A program made the translations under genes and the position numbers. Shown one piece after another: positions 44,776-54,594 of a stretch of 64,000 nt of DNA (the stretch's first letter is position 1; each line of letters opens with the position of its first letter). The notes below the pieces were generated by a model that worked only from the letters and a program-made list of their open reading frames with translations, was not told where the DNA came from and ran no database searches. Source of the DNA: Hymenobacter sp. DG25A (GTDB taxonomy: Bacteria; Bacteroidota; Bacteroidia; Cytophagales; Hymenobacteraceae); the NCBI RefSeq assembly GCF_001280305.1, contig NZ_CP012623.1, forward strand, positions 558,001 to 622,000, read 5' to 3'.

Positions 44776-44806
44776 TTTGTTCTAAACCATTCCCGACCTA
44801 CATTTG
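44776..44806 (+). promoter_or_regulatory. Promoter of the act operon (TTTG-N19-TACATTTG)
   Basis: TTTG at 44776-44779 and TACATTTG at 44799-44806 are separated by 19 bases, the textbook Bacteroidota sigma-A layout (-33 TTTG, -7 TAnnTTTG). Transcription should start near 44813, about 40 bases before the actA ATG. The rest of the 383-base gap to rpsF shows no gene. Confidence 0.65.
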
Positions 44807-44853
44807 TGGCCTTGAAGCCCCCCCGCGTTTCTTTTTTTCAGTCAATCTGTGCT

Positions 44854-46188
44854 ATGGATAGCATCCGACTTCGTTCCCTTCCCCATTTTCTTCTCGCTCT
44901 GTTTCTGACGTTTGCCTCCTTCAGCCGTGCTTCGGCACAGGATGTAGGATCGGCGCCGGCCGTGAGCAAAGAAGGCGTGGTGCCCGGCGCTACGGCCGCG
45001 GCTGCCCCCGCTGCAGCAGCAGGTGCTACCACCGGCGACGCCGCAGCCATTGCCGCTGGCGATGCCTTGTTTAAAGGCAACTGCGCCCAGTGCCACGCTA
45101 TTAATGAAAAAGTAGTGGGCCCGGCCCTGGCTGGTATTGCCAAGCGCCGCCCCATGTCCTGGATTATTCCATGGGTAAAGAACTCCAGCAAATTAGTGGC
45201 CAGCGGCGACGACTATGCGGTGAAGATCTTCAATGAGTATCAGAAACAGCAGATGCCCAGCTTCCAGCTGTCGGATGCTGAAATTACTTCCATTGTTTCG
45301 TACATCACCGCTGAGGAAGGTAAAGTTGCTGCCGTTGGTGCTCCAGCGAAGGTAGACGGTGCCGCCCCTGACGCAGGAGCTGCTGCCGCTGGCACGGAAG
45401 CCGGTGCCGGTAAGTATGTAGACCTGCTGCTGATTGTATTGGTAGTGGTGATGATTGTGCTGGTGGTAACGCTGGTTATCATCGCCAACATCATGAAGGA
45501 TGTGCTGCGCGGCCGCAAAGACTTGGACGGTCGCGACGTGGAGCTGCTGGAACAGCGCTTCGACTGGTCGCAGCTGTACAAGTCGAAACTGGTCCGCGGC
45601 CTTGCCCTGGGTATTTTCGTTCTGGTCGTGTTATATGAGTCGGTGCAGGGCGTGATGGCCATTGGCCTCACCCAGGGTTACCAGCCCACGCAGCCCATTG
45701 CCTTCTCGCACAAGCTGCACGCTGGTCAGCACCAGATCAACTGCGCCTACTGCCACACCTCGGTGTACAAGAGCAAATCGGCCAACATTCCTTCGGCTAA
45801 CATCTGTATGAACTGCCACTCGCAGATCAAAACAGAGTCGCCGGAAATCAAGAAAATCTACCGGGCTATTCAGAAGAACCAGCCGATTCAGTGGGTGCGT
45901 ATTCACAACCTGCCTGACCTGGCTTACTTCAACCACTCGCAGCACACCCAGGTGGGCGGCATTGAGTGCCAGACCTGCCACGGTCCAATCGAGAATATGG
46001 ACGTTGTGTATCAGTACTCGGCTCTGACCATGGGCTGGTGTATCAACTGCCACCGCGAAACCCCGCTCAACACGAAGGGCAACGCATACTACGATAACCT
46101 CGTGAAGCTGCACGACAAAGAGAATGGCGCCGTGCCATTCACGGTGTCGTCCAACGGCGGCACGGAGTGCTCGAAGTGCCACTACTAA
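44854..46188 (+). CDS. actA: Alternative complex III subunit A, six-heme cytochrome c
   Basis: A 444-residue membrane-bound multiheme cytochrome of alternative complex III (menaquinol:cytochrome c/oxidase reductase). A signal peptide ends near residue 25 (RASAQ). A single CAQCH heme site (77-81) lies in an N-terminal cytochrome c domain. Two membrane helices follow (about 189-215 and 250-272). The C-terminal part has five more CxxCH sites at about 297 (CAYCH), 318 (CMNCH), 372 (CQTCH), 396 (CINCH) and 439 (CSKCH). The ATG at 44854 is chosen; an in-frame start at 44719 lies upstream of the promoter. First gene of actABCDEF. Confidence 0.94.
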   Translation: MDSIRLRSLPHFLLALFLTFASFSRASAQDVGSAPAVSKEGVVPGATAAAAPAAAAGATTGDAAAIAAGDALFKGNCAQCHAINEKVVGPALAGIAKRRPMSWIIPWVKNSSKLVASGDDYAVKIFNEYQKQQMPSFQLSDAEITSIVSYITAEEGKVAAVGAPAKVDGAAPDAGAAAAGTEAGAGKYVDLLLIVLVVVMIVLVVTLVIIANIMKDVLRGRKDLDGRDVELLEQRFDWSQLYKSKLVRGLALGIFVLVVLYESVQGVMAIGLTQGYQPTQPIAFSHKLHAGQHQINCAYCHTSVYKSKSANIPSANICMNCHSQIKTESPEIKKIYRAIQKNQPIQWVRIHNLPDLAYFNHSQHTQVGGIECQTCHGPIENMDVVYQYSALTMGWCINCHRETPLNTKGNAYYDNLVKLHDKENGAVPFTVSSNGGTECSKCHY

Positions 46189-46205
46189 GAAAGGTTTTGG
46201 GGAAT

Positions 46206-46231
46206 GGGTTTCAGGTTTTCGCCTGAAACCC
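46206..46231 (+). other. Hairpin between actA and actB
   Basis: Perfect ten-base stem GGGTTTCAGG / CCTGAAACCC with a 6-base loop, 18 bases after the actA stop, no T-tract. It may protect the actA 3' end or adjust actB expression. The following 60 bases are a repetitive CCAATACC-like run. Confidence 0.4.
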
Positions 46232-46291
46232 TTTCTGCTCCCAAATAGCCAATACCCAACCCCAATACCGAATACCACAATACCCCACACG

Positions 46292-49200
46292 ATGCAAGAG
46301 TCGCCTAAGTACTGGAAGGGAATTGAGGAACTGGAGAATTCGCCGGAATTCGTGAAGGATGCCTTCTCGGAGTTTGCAGATTATCTGCCGGTGAAGGAAT
46401 CCTTTGGCTCTTCCGACGCCACGGTTGCCCCCCGCCGCGACTTCCTCAAGCTGATGGGCTTCGGCATTGCCGCTGCTACCCTTGCCAGCTGCGAAACGCC
46501 GGTCCGTAAAGCCATTCCTTACCTGAATAAGCCGCAGGAAGTAGATCCGGGCATTGCCAACTTCTACGCCTCCACCTATTTCACGGGTCAGGACTATAAC
46601 AGTGTACTGGTGAAAACCCGCGAGGGCCGTCCCATCAAATTGGAAGGCAATCCGGAGTCGCCTATCACGCGTGGTGGCCTGTCGGCCCGGGCTCAGGCCT
46701 CGGTGCTGAGCCTCTACGATGGTGGCCGCCTGCAGAACTTCGCCATTAAAGGCCAGAAAGCGGAGAAGGACCGCGTAGACCAGGAAATCCGGGCTGCGCT
46801 GGCTGCCACGACGGGCAAAATTGCCATCGTGTCGCCTACCATCATCAGCCCTTCTACCAAAAAGGTAATTGCTGAGTTTGCCTCGCGCTACCCTAGCACG
46901 GAGCACGTGATGTACGATGCCAACTCGGCATCGGGCCTGCTGCGCGCCAACGGCGGAGTTGCTCCCGCTTACGACTTCAGCAAAGCCGATGTGATTGTAA
47001 GCCTGGGCGCCGATTTCCTCGGTACCTGGCTCTCACCGGTGGAGTTTGCCCGTCAGTACGTCTCCAACCGCAAAGTATCCAGCGACAAGAAGACCATGTC
47101 GCGCCACTTCCAGTTCGAATCAGCGCTGTCGCTGACGGGCTCCAACGCTGACGTACGCGTGCCGTTGAAGCCCTCGGAACTGGGTGCTGCTACTCTGGCG
47201 CTGTATAACGACGTGGTAGGAGGGGGCGCTGCCTCTTCTTACAGCAACGCCCAGCTAAAGAAAGCCGCTACGGAGTTGAAAGCAGCCCGCGGCCGTGGCC
47301 TCGTGGTATCGGGCTCTAACGACCCGGCAGTGCAGACGCTGGTAGCCGCCATCAACAGCAGCCTCGGCTCTACGGCGGTTGACCTGGCTAATCCTTCCAT
47401 GATCCGTCAGGGCGACGACGCCCGCATGGCGCGTCTGGTGAACGAGCTGAAAGCCGGCTCCGTAGGCGCTGTGATTTTCTACAACGCTAACCCGGTGTAT
47501 GACCACCCGATGGGCGACGTAGTGAAAGCCGCACTGCCCAACGTAAAACTCACCATCTCCCTCAACGACCGTCTCGACGAGACTGGTTCGCTGTGTACTT
47601 ACGCTGTTCCGGATCATCACTATCTGGAATCGTGGAATGACTATGAGCCCAAGCGTGGCTTCCTAAGCCTGGCTCAGCCCGCCATTTCGCCGCTGTTTGC
47701 TACCCGTCAGGCGCAGGATTCGCTGCTGACCTGGGCCGGCAACCCTTCCAGCTACTACAACTTCCTCCGCAATCAGTGGAAAGGCCTGCTGGGCGGTAAC
47801 TTCCAGAAAGGCTGGGATAAGGCCGTGCATGATGGCGTGGCACTGGGTACGGCTTCGGCCGCGCCGGCTGCTCCTGTAGCACCGGCCATGGGTGTGGGTG
47901 AGGCTGTTGCGGCCATCAACTCTGCCCCTAAAGGTTCGGGCGTTGAACTGGCTATCTACGAGAAAGTAGGGGTCGGTAACGGCTCCGAAGGCAACAACCC
48001 CTGGCTGCAGGAACTGCCCGACCCGGTATCGAAAGCTACCTGGGGCAACTACGTAGCTGTGCCGCGCGCTATGGCTGTGGAGCAGAAGTGGGAGCAGGGT
48101 GACGTGCTGAAGGTAACGGCAAACGGTAAATCCGTAGAGCTGCCCGTGCTGATTCAGCCAGGCCAGGCTGCCGGCTCCGTGAGCATTGCCCTGGGCTATG
48201 GCCGCCAGATGGCGGGTAAAGTAGGCAACAACGTAGGTGCCAACGTACTGCCCATGGCTACGATGCGCAACGGCGCTATCATCTACGCCAACAACGTAAC
48301 GCTGGAAAAAACCGGCGCTAAGTCGCCCATTGCCCAGACGCAGACACACCACACCATCATGGACCGCAAGCCGGTGGTGCAGGAGTCTACGCTGAAGCAG
48401 TATATCGAAAACCCCAAAGAGGTTACGGAATACGAGAAGCTCTCTACCCCGGATGGTCTGGTAGCGCCTGCTAAAGTATCCTTGTGGCAGGACTACGAAT
48501 ACAAGAACCACCACTGGGGCATGGCCATCGACCTCAACTCATGCATTGGCTGCGGCTCGTGCGTGATTGGGTGCCAGGCGGAAAACAACGTAGCCGTAGT
48601 AGGCAAGCAGGAGGTTATCAACCGTCGCGAGATGCACTGGATGCGTATCGACCGCTACTACAGCTCCGACGCGCACAAAACCGATTTCGATACCAAAGGC
48701 AAGCTGGACACCTACGCAGCCATGGAAGACCCCTCCGAGAATCCCTCGGTTATCTTCCAGCCGATGATGTGCCAGCACTGCAACCACGCTCCTTGCGAAA
48801 CGGTGTGCCCGGTACTAGCTACCACGCACAGCTCGGAAGGTCTCAACCAGATGACCTACAACCGTTGCGTAGGTACGCGTTACTGCGCTAACAACTGCCC
48901 TTACAAAGTGCGTCGCTTTAACTGGTTCTCGTACACTTCCAACGAGAAGTTTGAAGCCGTAAACGGCCACATGTTCACGGATCTGGGCCGCATGGTCCTG
49001 AACCCGGACGTAACCGTACGTGCCCGTGGTGTGATGGAAAAGTGCTCGATGTGCGTACAGCGCATTCAGCTGGGTAAGCTGGAAGCCAAGAAGCAGAAGC
49101 GTCGTCCGCAGGATGGCGAGATTATAACGGCTTGTGCTCAGTCTTGCCCTACTCAGGCTATCGTATTCGGTGACATGCGCGATGCTGACTCCCTTATTGG

Positions 49201-49324
49201 CAAGCTGCTGCGCCGCGAAGACGGTGAGCGTGCCTTCCACGTACTGGATGGCATCAACGTGCAGCCGAACGTCACGTACCTGACTAAGATTCGCAACACG
49301 GAGAAGTCAGAGTTTAACGCCTAG
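46292..49324 (+). CDS. actB: Alternative complex III subunit B, iron-sulfur protein
   Basis: A 1010-residue peripheral subunit. A Tat-type motif [11 protein letters not shown] near 48-58 runs into a lipobox-like LASC near 67, so it is probably exported folded and lipid-anchored. Residues about 80-720 resemble molybdopterin oxidoreductases but serve only as a scaffold in known ACIII. The C-terminal 260 residues carry ferredoxin-type cysteines: [11 protein letters not shown] (751-761), [22 protein letters not shown], and CSMC with ACAQSCP, enough for three to four clusters. The ATG at 46292 is used; an in-frame upstream extension lies inside actA. Confidence 0.94.
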   Translation: MQESPKYWKGIEELENSPEFVKDAFSEFADYLPVKESFGSSDATVAPRRDFLKLMGFGIAAATLASCETPVRKAIPYLNKPQEVDPGIANFYASTYFTGQDYNSVLVKTREGRPIKLEGNPESPITRGGLSARAQASVLSLYDGGRLQNFAIKGQKAEKDRVDQEIRAALAATTGKIAIVSPTIISPSTKKVIAEFASRYPSTEHVMYDANSASGLLRANGGVAPAYDFSKADVIVSLGADFLGTWLSPVEFARQYVSNRKVSSDKKTMSRHFQFESALSLTGSNADVRVPLKPSELGAATLALYNDVVGGGAASSYSNAQLKKAATELKAARGRGLVVSGSNDPAVQTLVAAINSSLGSTAVDLANPSMIRQGDDARMARLVNELKAGSVGAVIFYNANPVYDHPMGDVVKAALPNVKLTISLNDRLDETGSLCTYAVPDHHYLESWNDYEPKRGFLSLAQPAISPLFATRQAQDSLLTWAGNPSSYYNFLRNQWKGLLGGNFQKGWDKAVHDGVALGTASAAPAAPVAPAMGVGEAVAAINSAPKGSGVELAIYEKVGVGNGSEGNNPWLQELPDPVSKATWGNYVAVPRAMAVEQKWEQGDVLKVTANGKSVELPVLIQPGQAAGSVSIALGYGRQMAGKVGNNVGANVLPMATMRNGAIIYANNVTLEKTGAKSPIAQTQTHHTIMDRKPVVQESTLKQYIENPKEVTEYEKLSTPDGLVAPAKVSLWQDYEYKNHHWGMAIDLNSCIGCGSCVIGCQAENNVAVVGKQEVINRREMHWMRIDRYYSSDAHKTDFDTKGKLDTYAAMEDPSENPSVIFQPMMCQHCNHAPCETVCPVLATTHSSEGLNQMTYNRCVGTRYCANNCPYKVRRFNWFSYTSNEKFEAVNGHMFTDLGRMVLNPDVTVRARGVMEKCSMCVQRIQLGKLEAKKQKRRPQDGEIITACAQSCPTQAIVFGDMRDADSLIGKLLRREDGERAFHVLDGINVQPNVTYLTKIRNTEKSEFNA

Positions 49325-49398
49325 AAATTGAGCTCCTTGGGAAGCAGTATTGCCTTCAGCACCGCTGCTTCCCCCATTACCCATTTAAGTCCAAAACT

Positions 49399-50845
<1,447 letters not shown>

Positions 50846-50853
<8 letters not shown>

Positions 50854-51370
50854 GCGCTTCGCCCTCGGTATCTTCGACGACGAAGACGTGCTGCTGCACG
50901 CCGTTGAAAACGTCCGCGCAGCGGGCGTTAAGATCTACGAAGTTTTCACGCCGTTCCCGATTCACGGCATCGACGATGCCATGGGCATCGAACGTTCACG
51001 CCTCCCCATTGCCGCTTTCTTCTACGGCATGACCGGCCTAGCCTTCGCCCTGTGGCTGCAGATTTACACCCTCGGGGTAGACTGGCCGATGATTATTGGT
51101 GGTAAGCCGCACATTGCGCTGCCCGCCTTTATTCCGGTTGCCTTTGAGCTCACAGTGTTCTTCTGCTGCCACGGCATGGTAATTACCTTCTATGCCATCA
51201 GTAAGCTCTATCCCCGCTGGAAAACTCCGGTACTGGACGTACGCTCTACCGATGACAAGTTTGTTATGGCTATTGAGCTGAAAGAAGGTACGGACCTGGG
51301 CCACCTGACCCAGTTGCTGCGTGCCAACGGTGCTTCGGAAGTGAACGAAAAAGAAATGTCTAAGTTCTAA
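50846..51370 (+). CDS. actD: Alternative complex III subunit D (DUF3341)
   Basis: A 174-residue protein with two central membrane helices (about 52-72 and 93-117) and an N-terminal ferredoxin-fold-like cytoplasmic part ([19 protein letters not shown]). It matches DUF3341/ActD, a small structural subunit of the complex. It overlaps actC by 8 bases and shares 1 base with actE (TAATG). Confidence 0.92.
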
Positions 51371-52113
51371 TGACGCATTCGCTGAAACTAACTCTGCAGG
51401 CGTCGGCATTGCTGTTCGCCGCGGTGGCCTCCACCGCCTGTAATCGGGCCGATGATCCGGGCATCGAGTATGCGCCGCAGATGTACGAGTCCATTCCGTA
51501 TGATCCGCTCCGTCAGGTTAACGCCAACACGGTAAACCCTATGGGTATCAACGAGCGCACCCCCGTGGTGGGCACCGTTCCCCGGGGCAAGCTGAACTAC
51601 TACGACCACATCGGCAAAGACAGCGTGTCTATTGCTGAAAAGACGCTGAAGAACCCCTACGCTTATACTAAAGCAAATCTGGAAGAAGGCAAGGTACTGT
51701 ACTTGCGCAACTGCCAGCATTGCCACGGTGAGCAGGGCGACGGGCAGGGTCTGGTAGGGCAGAAGTTCAAGGGTGTGCCGAGCTACTCAACCGGTGCTTA
51801 CAAGACCATGAACGAAGGCCATGTGTACCATGTAATTGAGTGGGGCAAAGGCCGCATGATGCCGCATGGCTCGCAGGTGAACCCGGAAGAACGCTGGAAA
51901 ATTGCTATGTACGTCCGCGTACTGCAGCAAGGCAAAGGCCCCGATGGACTGGCTGAGATGGTGAAGTCCGGTAGCGCTACTGCTGACGTTCCTACTGCCG
52001 ACTCGCCTATGAGTTCAGGTGATATGAACGAGAATATGACCCAGGCAGGCTCCCGTAAAGCCTCGCTCACGCCTGGTCAGGGTGATACTGCAACTAACGG
52101 CAAGGCTAACTAA
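51370..52113 (+). CDS. actE: Alternative complex III subunit E, mono-heme cytochrome c
   Basis: A 247-residue lipoprotein cytochrome. A signal sequence ends in a lipobox-like STAC near residue 19. One CQHCH heme site lies near residue 115, with a candidate Met ligand in GRMMPHG near 160. ActE is the electron exit of ACIII toward cytochrome c or the oxidase. The last 45 residues are Ser/Asp/Met-rich and disordered. It overlaps actD by 1 base and is 6 bases ahead of actF. Confidence 0.93.
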   Translation: MTHSLKLTLQASALLFAAVASTACNRADDPGIEYAPQMYESIPYDPLRQVNANTVNPMGINERTPVVGTVPRGKLNYYDHIGKDSVSIAEKTLKNPYAYTKANLEEGKVLYLRNCQHCHGEQGDGQGLVGQKFKGVPSYSTGAYKTMNEGHVYHVIEWGKGRMMPHGSQVNPEERWKIAMYVRVLQQGKGPDGLAEMVKSGSATADVPTADSPMSSGDMNENMTQAGSRKASLTPGQGDTATNGKAN

Positions 52114-52119
52114 TCCACT

Positions 52120-53424
52120 ATGGCAACTCTGACGCATCACGAAAGCGCCACGGCTGAATACCTGGAGGTGTCGCCGCGCACAAATAGAAAGTTCCTCATG
52201 ATCCTGGTAGCCGGCGTCGTTGTGCTGGCTATTGGTCTCATTCTGTCCGCTATGGGCATTGGGGCGCACCACGAAGCTGCCGGCGCTGCCGCTCACGGAG
52301 CAGAGCACGCCCAGGCCGAGGGTTCTCCCATCTGGCTGAAGCGCCTGATAGTAAGCCTGTGGCACAACAACGTATTCTTTGTGGGTGTCTCCACCATTGG
52401 TACGTTCTTCGTAGCCCTGCAGTACGTAGCCTACGCTGGCTGGTCGGTACTGATTAAGCGCATCAACGAAGCCATGAGCGCCTGGATTCTTCCCGGTGCC
52501 ATCATTATGCTGGTCGTGTTCTTCCTGGGTCGTCATGACCTGTTCCACTGGACGCACGAAGGCATCATGGACCCCAAGTCGGAGCACTACGATGCTATCA
52601 TTGCTGGTAAGAGCGGTTTCCTGAACACGCCTTTCTATATCATTCGCACGGTGCTTTACCTGGGCATCTGGTGGTTCTTCTCCCAGCGCCTGCGCAAGCT
52701 TTCTTTGGAAGAAGACCTGAACGGGGGCACGGAGTATTTCCACAAGAGCATTAACGTATCAGCCCTTTTCCTGGTGCTGTATGCTGTTTCCTCGTCGATG
52801 TCGGCCTGGGACTGGGTAATGTCGGTGGACGTACACTGGTTCAGCACCATGTTCGGCTGGTATGTCTTCGCTTCCTGGTGGGTAACGGGCATTGCCGCTA
52901 CCACGCTTACGGCTATCTACCTGAAGCAAGCCGGCTACCTGCGTTTCATGAACGCCAGCCACCTGCACGACTTGGGTAAGTTCATCTTCGGCTTCAGCAT
53001 TTTCTGGACCTACGTATGGTTCTCCCAGTTTATGCTGATCTGGTACGCTAACCTTCCTGAGGAAGCGGTTTATTACAATCAGCGCCTGGGTGGCTTCAAC
53101 GGCCAGTATACCTGGATTTTCTTCTTCAACCTGCTCATCAACTTCGCTTTCCCCTTCCTGGTGCTGATGACCCGGGATGCCAAGCGTCAGATGATCATGC
53201 TGAAAATCGTCTGCATTGCCGTTATCATCGGTCACTGGTCGGACTTCTATCTGATGTTCATGCCGGCAACAATGAAGGCAGACAATGGGTTTATCATTGA
53301 GATTGGCGTGGCCCTGATTTTCCTGGGTGCCTTCCTGATGTTGTTCACCAAGCGTTTGTCACAAGCTTCGCTGGTTCCGGTACATCACCCGTTCCTGGAC
53401 GAAAGCGTACACCATACCACCTAA
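52120..53424 (+). CDS. actF: Alternative complex III subunit F, NrfD-like membrane protein
   Basis: A 434-residue second NrfD/PsrC-type membrane subunit with about ten helices. ActF pairs with ActC in the membrane core and is thought to lack a working quinol site or to serve proton transfer. Visible helices include FLMILVAGVVVLAIGLILSA near 30 and a later SMSAWDWVMSVDVHWFSTM region near 226 (cited as landmarks). It is the last act gene; a hairpin separates it from coxB. Confidence 0.92.
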   Translation: MATLTHHESATAEYLEVSPRTNRKFLMILVAGVVVLAIGLILSAMGIGAHHEAAGAAAHGAEHAQAEGSPIWLKRLIVSLWHNNVFFVGVSTIGTFFVALQYVAYAGWSVLIKRINEAMSAWILPGAIIMLVVFFLGRHDLFHWTHEGIMDPKSEHYDAIIAGKSGFLNTPFYIIRTVLYLGIWWFFSQRLRKLSLEEDLNGGTEYFHKSINVSALFLVLYAVSSSMSAWDWVMSVDVHWFSTMFGWYVFASWWVTGIAATTLTAIYLKQAGYLRFMNASHLHDLGKFIFGFSIFWTYVWFSQFMLIWYANLPEEAVYYNQRLGGFNGQYTWIFFFNLLINFAFPFLVLMTRDAKRQMIMLKIVCIAVIIGHWSDFYLMFMPATMKADNGFIIEIGVALIFLGAFLMLFTKRLSQASLVPVHHPFLDESVHHTT

Positions 53425-53429
53425 TTCTT

Positions 53430-53484
53430 AGCAGCTGGGAGTTGGAAGCCAACGGTTTACGCCGGCTTCCAACTCCCAGCTGTT
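53430..53484 (+). repeat. Palindromic hairpin between actF and coxB
   Basis: Arms of 21 bases (53430-53450 and 53464-53484) complement with one mismatch around a 13-base loop. The core is GCAGCTGGGAGTTGGAAGCC. A degenerate copy of the right arm (TTAGCTTCTAACTCC) follows directly at 53483-53497. It lacks a T-tract and resembles an interspersed palindrome rather than a terminator. Confidence 0.6.
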
Positions 53485-53504
53485 AGCTTCTAACTCCTTA
53501 AACC

Positions 53505-54572
53505 ATGACAGTTCTTGGTATTCTGCTGGTACTGGTGTTGCTGTTGGTCGTGTTCGGCCTGCTGTTCCGCCTCCAGATTCTAACCTCTATTTTCTCGGGA
53601 AGCTTTGTGCGCGATGTGGGCATGAGCAACCGCGTGAATGGTATCCTGATGATTCTTTTCATGGTACTGGGTGGAGCGGCCTTTGCATGGTCGTTCGTCG
53701 ACAGCTTTGATAAGATGAATCCGCCCATCGCCTCGGTGCATGGTCACGCTACGGAGCGTATGTTCTGGACGACAATGATCATTCTGGGCATTGTGTTCGT
53801 GATTACGCAGGTGGCGCTGTTTGTGTACTCTTATAAGTACCAGCACAAAGAAGGCCGCCGCGCTTTCTTCTTCCCGCACAATAACAAGATTGAAATTATC
53901 TGGACGCTGATTCCCGCCATCGTAATGGCTGGTCTGGTATTCGCCGGCTGGAAAGAGTGGTCTAAAATCACGGGCCCGGCTCCCAAAGATTCCGTAGTAC
54001 TGGAAATAATGGGCAAACAGTTCAACTGGCTGGTGCGCTACCCTGGCCGCGACCAGAAACTGGGCGTGGTGAACTACCGTCTGATTGATGCCACCAACGA
54101 GTTTGGCTTCGACCTGAACGACCAGGCTGGTCTGGATGACTTTGTAGCTGGTGAGATTCACGTGCCCAAAGGCCACCCCGTGCTACTGAAGATTCGCTCC
54201 CGCGACGTACTGCACGCTGTATATATGCCGCACTTCCGCGTGCAGATGTACGCCGTACCCGGTATGCCAACCAAGTTCTGGTTTACCCCTACCAAAACCA
54301 CGGATGAGATGCGTGCGCAGTTGGGCAATCCTGCCTTCAACTATGAGTTGGCCTGCAACCAGATTTGCGGCCGTGGTCACTTCGCCATGAAACTGTCTAT
54401 TGTGGTAGATGAACCAGATGACTACGTTGCCTGGTTTGCTAAGCAACAGTCTTTCTCTTCTCAGAATCCAGATTTACTGGCTACCTTCAAACAGAAGGCC
54501 GGCAATCTGGTTGAACCAGTAGCTGCCCCGGCGGCCGCTGCCGTAGTTCCTGCCGCCAAGGCTTCGCTGTAA
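53505..54572 (+). CDS. coxB: Cytochrome c oxidase subunit II
   Basis: A 355-residue subunit II with the CuA centre. Three hydrophobic N-terminal helices are visible (about 1-20, 41-62 and 84-110); canonical subunit II has two. The cupredoxin domain contains GKQFNWLVRYPG near 166, the CuA His in LHAVYMPHFRVQ near 235 and the CuA loop CNQICGRGHFAM near 285-296. No CxxCH heme site is present, so the oxidase is aa3-like and not caa3 in this subunit. The tail is Ala/Pro-rich. coxA follows after 22 bases. Confidence 0.95.
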   Translation: MTVLGILLVLVLLLVVFGLLFRLQILTSIFSGSFVRDVGMSNRVNGILMILFMVLGGAAFAWSFVDSFDKMNPPIASVHGHATERMFWTTMIILGIVFVITQVALFVYSYKYQHKEGRRAFFFPHNNKIEIIWTLIPAIVMAGLVFAGWKEWSKITGPAPKDSVVLEIMGKQFNWLVRYPGRDQKLGVVNYRLIDATNEFGFDLNDQAGLDDFVAGEIHVPKGHPVLLKIRSRDVLHAVYMPHFRVQMYAVPGMPTKFWFTPTKTTDEMRAQLGNPAFNYELACNQICGRGHFAMKLSIVVDEPDDYVAWFAKQQSFSSQNPDLLATFKQKAGNLVEPVAAPAAAAVVPAAKASL

Positions 54573-54594
54573 CTTTTTAATCGCACGCTCTTTT

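Noticed and set aside
47663..48514. A 283-codon open frame antisense to actB
   Set aside because: Shadow of actB; no start signal, promoter box or domain.
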